Shown: positions 59,295 to 64,000 of the stretch, piece by piece
How the letters are laid out: each line of letters starts with the position of its first letter
Numbering within the stretch: the first letter of the stretch is position 1
Assembly: GCA_014773175.1 (NCBI GenBank)
Contig: VXCM01001469.1
Location: 222,379-286,378, forward strand
DNA from: Lucifuga dentata
Lineage: Eukaryota > Chordata > Actinopteri > Ophidiiformes > Bythitidae
Direction: 5' to 3'
DNA: 64,000 nt
Position numbers and translations under genes: made by a program
Notes under the pieces: generated by a model
The model's input: the letters and a program-made list of their open reading frames with translations, nothing else
What the model was told of the DNA's origin: nothing
Database searches by the model: none

Positions 59295-62200
59295 CATCAG
59301 CTTTCAATAAAGTCATTTATTATTTCACACAATGGATAACATGAACAACTTCAACTGTAGTTCTTCTTAATAAGTGCTCAATGTTGCCAGCCAACAGAAG
59401 GGTAGCAAAAGAATGAGCTTTTCTTTCTGAGGAAACAGAAATAAAAAACAAAACAAAAACAAACCTACAAGATCATGAAAGATAAACATGACCAAAAGCA
59501 TGCCAGCACATGGATATACATATATATTGCATGTATATATGTGCTAAAGACATATATCTGTACGCTAGCAAACGCAAATACAAAATATATGTGTACAGTC
59601 ACACATACATACTGTGGAGAATATATGCATATGCATGCGCATCTAGTATTTACTCTATATGCCAAATATCTGCAGTTTTTAATATTCATACAATGTACAA
59701 AAATGCTTCATGAATTAAAAATTCATTAAAAAAAGAAACATATCAAACAATGTACAAGTCTTGCTCCAAATTCAATTGAAATTCAACTTTCGGCTTGTCT
59801 AAAATATTTATGCATACAATCAAGTTGAGCATGCAAATAAAAGAAAACCCACTTTAGAAAAAGGTTCAAATACACTATGTATACAAACTAAAATATGCCC
59901 ACACTGTTAGAAGAGCTCACTTTGTGCTCTAACAAAGTACATTTATTGGTTTTCTCAATGCTTCATCTGCAGTTTCAGTTTTGAACAACATTATAGCTTA
60001 TAAATGTTAACGTCTGCTGTGAGGATGACTACATGTACAGTTATGAGTCTCTGTCTCATATGACCTCTCATTCCATGTGTAGGACACTCCACAGATCACT
60101 ACATATGGAATGGGGGTTGACTGAAATCCAGGTCATTGTATTCCCATCTTAGTCACTGTACTGAACTGGTGAGAGTAGACTACAGTAAACAAATACACCC
60201 ATAACCACTGACCCAAAGTCAAATACTGCGATGTTGCTTCTTGATATTAGGACCAGAGACAAGGTGAAAGATCCTTACATCAGTGCTTATCAGCGTTGTA
60301 GCCACTGGTCCTGGTTGGATGTCAGATACATTACAACAACCATGAACATGAACCTTTTCACAGCCACATCCAATCTGCAGTCTCTGTGTAGAGTGAAAGC
60401 ACTGGATTAGGACAATACTAGTCAGTGTTAGAAGGCACCGGAGCATTGGCTGGTAGGAGAGACAGACAGGACAGACAACACCTGGGGTCTTTAACTCTAC
60501 CATCAGAGACCACTGACCGACCACAATATGGAGGAGTAAGCTGCCAAGCTGTAGTCTCTACACCTCACAGACCACACATCTAGGCCTCACCTACACCACA
60601 ACAAACTGCAGACCCATGGAAAATTATCTAGCAAGGCAAGGTTAAGTACGATAATGTTCGGTCAAGTGTATTTTTGGCTAATTCCTCTGAGAACATCCTC
60701 CCCACACACAATGCTCTTGGTTACTCTTTATGTTATAGCTGGAGGGAAAATAGCTGCAAGTCAGCGGGGTATTCCTATTTTTGATCAAGTACACTACAAT
60801 GGGGCTTTAATCCTCCAACACCTTTTGAAGGCAAATTATTTTAGCATTTCACTTTTAGCATTCTGTGTAATTTAACTGACTGTAATAATGACTGTCAATG
60901 TACAGAATTTGTCAAATGGAAAAGATAGTTTGGGTGCTGTGGTCCTTTCTACAGTATGTTCTGGTCGTCTCAGGGATAGATCAGTCTTGACAGAGTGAGA
61001 TGGGATACTGTGGTTTTAGGAGACACTCTCAGCGTAGCTGAGCCCAACCGGTATCCATGCAGGATGGACATTCTAACACTATTTACAACAAACACTTCAA
61101 TACTGTAGTTTTACATCTGGTTAAGGCTGCACTGCATAGGGCTGCAGTAACTATAGTTTTCATGAAATGATAGTCACTTTCTGCACAACATATTACAAAT
61201 TATTACTAGTATTATTCACAATTCTTGTTACATGAATTCATTTTATTCAGAAAATAAGACCACTTATTTCTCTTTGTTGAAGGGTGGACCTAGAACAGAA
61301 ATTTCTTTTAAGGTCATTGCCAGGCATGGCCTGATGCATAGCAAACAACAATGTATGACAGCGTGGTTTCCATAACAACATCCTCTGTTCCTCCTTGCTT
61401 GTTCCAGTATATGACCAGTTACAGAGAACTGGTTATAAAATGGGCAGAGAAAGGGATATTCAATTATACAGAAGTCTGCATACAAACAATAATTCTGGAC
61501 AGGAACACATCTGATATTGTGGACCTTTCCATTCCCCTGCCATGCACTTCTTGAAAGCCTAACAATACAGTATGTAGGCCAATGTGTATTTAGGACAGTA
61601 ATATCATATTATCTCCATCAGTCCAACCCTTCTAGCTCTGTTATGATGATATGGGTCATAAAGCCAGGAGGAAGCTGGGACAGAGGAAGCTGACTATGGA
61701 ACCTGTGAAGGAACAACAGGCAGCGTCAAGGTTCTGATGACTAAGACACGTGTCATATGCACAATCATGAACATTTCGGGTCAATTTCTGCATGATCTTT
61801 GTCACTTGATATTCTTAGGTGAAATATACAGTAATTGGTGAGAGAAAGAAACATAAGGCACAAGTTGAACTGCTGCAACTGAGAAACCTCGACCCCACCC
61901 AACCAAAAAATACAATCTCCAGAAACTAAGTTTACACAAAGTTCCCAAAGAAATACTGACCCATTGCTTATATTTGGAAATATTTAAATGTGAGAAAATA
62001 CCAACCACTAACCAAAGCCACATATACTGCAGACAGATTTTAACAAAAGTTTAACATGTTGGCACAAAAAAACCCCAAGATGGCTCCATTCTAAAGTGAA
62101 CAAAGGAATGCTTTATATTAGTGCCAACATGGTAGACAGTTAACCATACTCTGTTTTAGATTCTTTTAAATAATAAATCCTTATCATGAACACTGGGACT

Positions 62201-63647
62201 TTGGTTTCTAAATCTAAATGTTGGATATGTAATTTACTTTCCAAAAATAATTCCGGGATATGAATTGAACAGCATGTTGAGTAGAAAGATTTGGATTATG
62301 TATTCAAAACACTGACTGTGAGCCCTCTCCAGCTGAACTGTCCAATCTTGATTCAGATTTGGGCTTAGGTTTGACGCTTTTGGCTGCGCAGCCTGCATAT
62401 ACAAATTGATTAAAAGAATGCATGCTCTCTGGAATGGATATCCACACCACAGAAGGCCAAAACATAAGGCTGGAACAAGCATGTAAGTGCTGCATTTGAT
62501 TGATGTAAGTGTATGGTTTTTCATAGTGCATTAAACCAATTTTAAGGTTTACCAAAACACACCTGATATTTCCCCTGTATGCAATGCCCCCTCAATATAA
62601 AACCAATAATGAGATAATGAGTGTATGAGTTAATGAATACATGTGGTTCTTTCTGTCTGAAAACAAACTTGTCTTGAGTCGCACCCATGTCTGTTTTTGG
62701 TTATAAAACAATACACAACTTTCATTGTCTATGGTACAACAATTCTATTGATATATGCCAGTACATGTTTATGAGCTGCTTTCCCAATGTTCAAGGCAGG
62801 TATCAGTGGACATTGTTTCTATGTACAGTCTGGGACAGTCTCATCCACCATATTGCCTTAATGTAACTGCACAGGACAGGCCTGAGCAGGGAAGGAGATA
62901 AGGGAAAGTTGAGGGAGCACAAGCAATGGGAAATGTAAAATATGACTGGTAGTAGGTGCGAGGACAGAAGATGATAAGGTTAAGCAGGAGGCACCAGAGA
63001 GAGCTGAAGAACTGGGATGAGTATCAAGCAGGGTGGGAGCAACCAGGGGTTTTAAGCGATGAGGAAGGATCAGTTACTCCTCAGAGAGAGCAAGAAAACA
63101 AGGGAGGTACTGATGGGGGTGAGAACACAAACGGGGAGAAGGAATAGGGTAAGGTGAATTACTGCTGTAATACCCCACGTCTTTAACAAGCTTCCTCAGA
63201 AAGGCAAAAATAAGCAGAGCTGCACAGTATTTTAACCATTCCCCCTCCCCTTGCTGGTAAAGATATGGCTAAAGCCACATTCAGATACAGTATCATAAAG
63301 TACCATACACATAACTGTATCAGATACATAAAGAATCACATAGTATCCTACACTATCATAAGTACCACACACTTTTATAGCATCAGATTCAGTATCAAAT
63401 AGTACCATATAGTGCCATATTAAATAAAGGTCCAATGAATCCTTGAAAGGCTCAAGTCTGGTTGGGTTTAGCAAACAGAAGGACAACACTGAATTTGTTC
63501 CCTCTTCCTGCTCCTCCACTGACTCACTATAGTCCTCAGAGAGGAGAAACAAGTCAAAGTGCATTGAGAAGTCCCAGCATTAAGGGCACTGCACATCTGA
63601 TAAGCTTCAAACACCACTGACTCCTTCAGAATTGCTCCGCTGTAATT
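59295..63647 (-). other. Probable 3' UTR of the AT-hook gene (about 4.3 kb)
   Basis: Continuous from the stop codon at 63648, this stretch has no ORF of protein character on the minus strand and almost no simple repeats, in contrast to the DNA on its left. A minus-strand AATAAA at 59321-59316 is a plausible end point. Human SETBP1 is known for a 3' UTR of several kilobases. The boundary is inferred and no transcript evidence is available. Confidence 0.45.
59316..59321 (-). terminator. Candidate polyadenylation signal of the AT-hook gene
   Basis: AATAAA on the minus strand at the point where the repeat-poor region gives way to microsatellite-rich DNA. Confidence 0.4.
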
Positions 63648-64000
63648 CTACTGACTAGATGGAGCCCATAGCTCATCCCTGCTGTGGCCCCTTCCTCTCC
63701 GTTTCCCCCCTTTGGCCAGAGGAGGCACAGATCGTGCTTGGTGCACCACTGTCTCTATTGTTGCTGAGATGGAGTCATGATTGGAGAACTCAAGAGGTTC
63801 AGGGATCAAGGTTGGCCTGAGGCTCTGTCTACCTGGCAGGTCATCACACCTCTCCAGAATGGGCATCCCCAGAGTCCTCCCATCACCTCTCCTGCTGGCT
63901 GACATGTCCAAACCCCGTCCATCTGCCCTGCCTTCCTCCCTAATATTGGTGGGCTCTAAGTCTTCTAGAGGTTGTTTTCGAGGCCGTCCAGGCCGTCTTT
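63648..64000 (-). CDS. setbp1: C-terminal coding end of an AT-hook nuclear protein, probably SET-binding protein 1 (partial)
   Basis: The minus strand is open from the window edge to a TAG at 63650-63648, giving about 117 residues. It starts with RRPGRPRKQPLEDLEP, a textbook AT-hook (GRPRK core) that binds AT-rich DNA in the minor groove. It continues through a basic, Ser/Arg-rich region to a block with LEFSNHDSISATIETVVHQA and a second basic cluster KGGKRRGRG. The 5' end lies outside the window, and no splice site is assignable. Identification as SETBP1 rests on three points: human SETBP1 has its third AT-hook close to the C-terminus, human SETBP1 lies directly upstream of SLC14A2 on the same strand as here, and the probable 3' UTR is long. 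Against it, the proline-rich PPLP repeats I expect at the end of human SETBP1 are not visible here. It could be another AT-hook chromatin protein. Confidence 0.55.
   Translation of the reverse strand, partial: RRPGRPRKQPLEDLEPTNIREEGRADGRGLDMSASRRGDGRTLGMPILERCDDLPGRQSLRPTLIPEPLEFSNHDSISATIETVVHQARSVPPLAKGGKRRGRGHSRDELWAPSSQ

Overview
This window looks like nuclear DNA from a ray-finned (teleost, probably percomorph-like) fish. The evidence is intron-rich genes with GT/AG splice sites, many (GT)n and (GA)n microsatellites, tRNA-derived SINEs, L2 and Tc1 relics typical of fish, and two genes arranged as in the vertebrate ERAP2-LNPEP locus. There is no bacterial-style operon, CRISPR array or phage. 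All exon models were assembled by eye from open frames and splice signals. The species cannot be named from this sequence.

Layout. (1) 1-1318: AT-rich upstream DNA with a possible promoter. (2) 1319-8312, + strand: a complete 20-exon erap2 (945 aa), the endoplasmic-reticulum M1 aminopeptidase that trims antigenic peptides. (3) 8313-9252: a short intergenic promoter region with a Z-DNA-type (CG)n(TG)n tract, a GC box and a CCAAT box. (4) 9253-21387, + strand: a complete 22-exon lnpep (1,032 aa), the membrane-anchored insulin-regulated aminopeptidase (IRAP). Its first introns and 3' region hold a SINE, a foldback MITE, a TIR element and a hAT-like element. (5) 24.5-34.6 kb: gene-free DNA with an L2 LINE relic, a Tc1-like relic, a diverged SINE and a 571-bp near-identical duplication that looks like an assembly artefact. 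(6) 34973-39194, - strand: a complete 10-exon slc14a2-type urea transporter (479 aa) with a TATA promoter and an overlapping upstream ORF. (7) 39.3-59.3 kb: gene-free DNA with a Ty3/Gypsy relic, a LINE 3' end, many microsatellites and candidate CTCF sites. (8) 59.3-64 kb, - strand: a probable 4.3-kb 3' UTR and the C-terminal coding end of an AT-hook protein. I assign it to setbp1 mainly because SETBP1 then SLC14A2, in the same orientation, is the human order.

How the genes relate. erap2 and lnpep are ancient tandem paralogues: many of their exons have identical lengths, and both keep the GAMEN and HEXXH-18-E catalytic apparatus. One is luminal with a signal peptide. The other is a type II membrane protein with a sorting tail of two dileucines and an acidic cluster. 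The urea transporter and the AT-hook gene form a second block, separated from the first by about 10 kb of repeat-rich DNA.

I found no convincing undescribed biological system. The items most worth a second look are a His in the S1 specificity pocket of erap2, a pair of perfect TFEB/E-box palindromes around a perfect hairpin at 26.7 kb, a CTCF-type motif apparently carried by a hAT-like end at 45.2 kb, a perfect 17-bp hairpin at 43.6 kb, and the slc14a2 upstream ORF. Single N characters at 9532, 24949, 25190, 27891, 33570, 47247 and 52018 mark contig joins.
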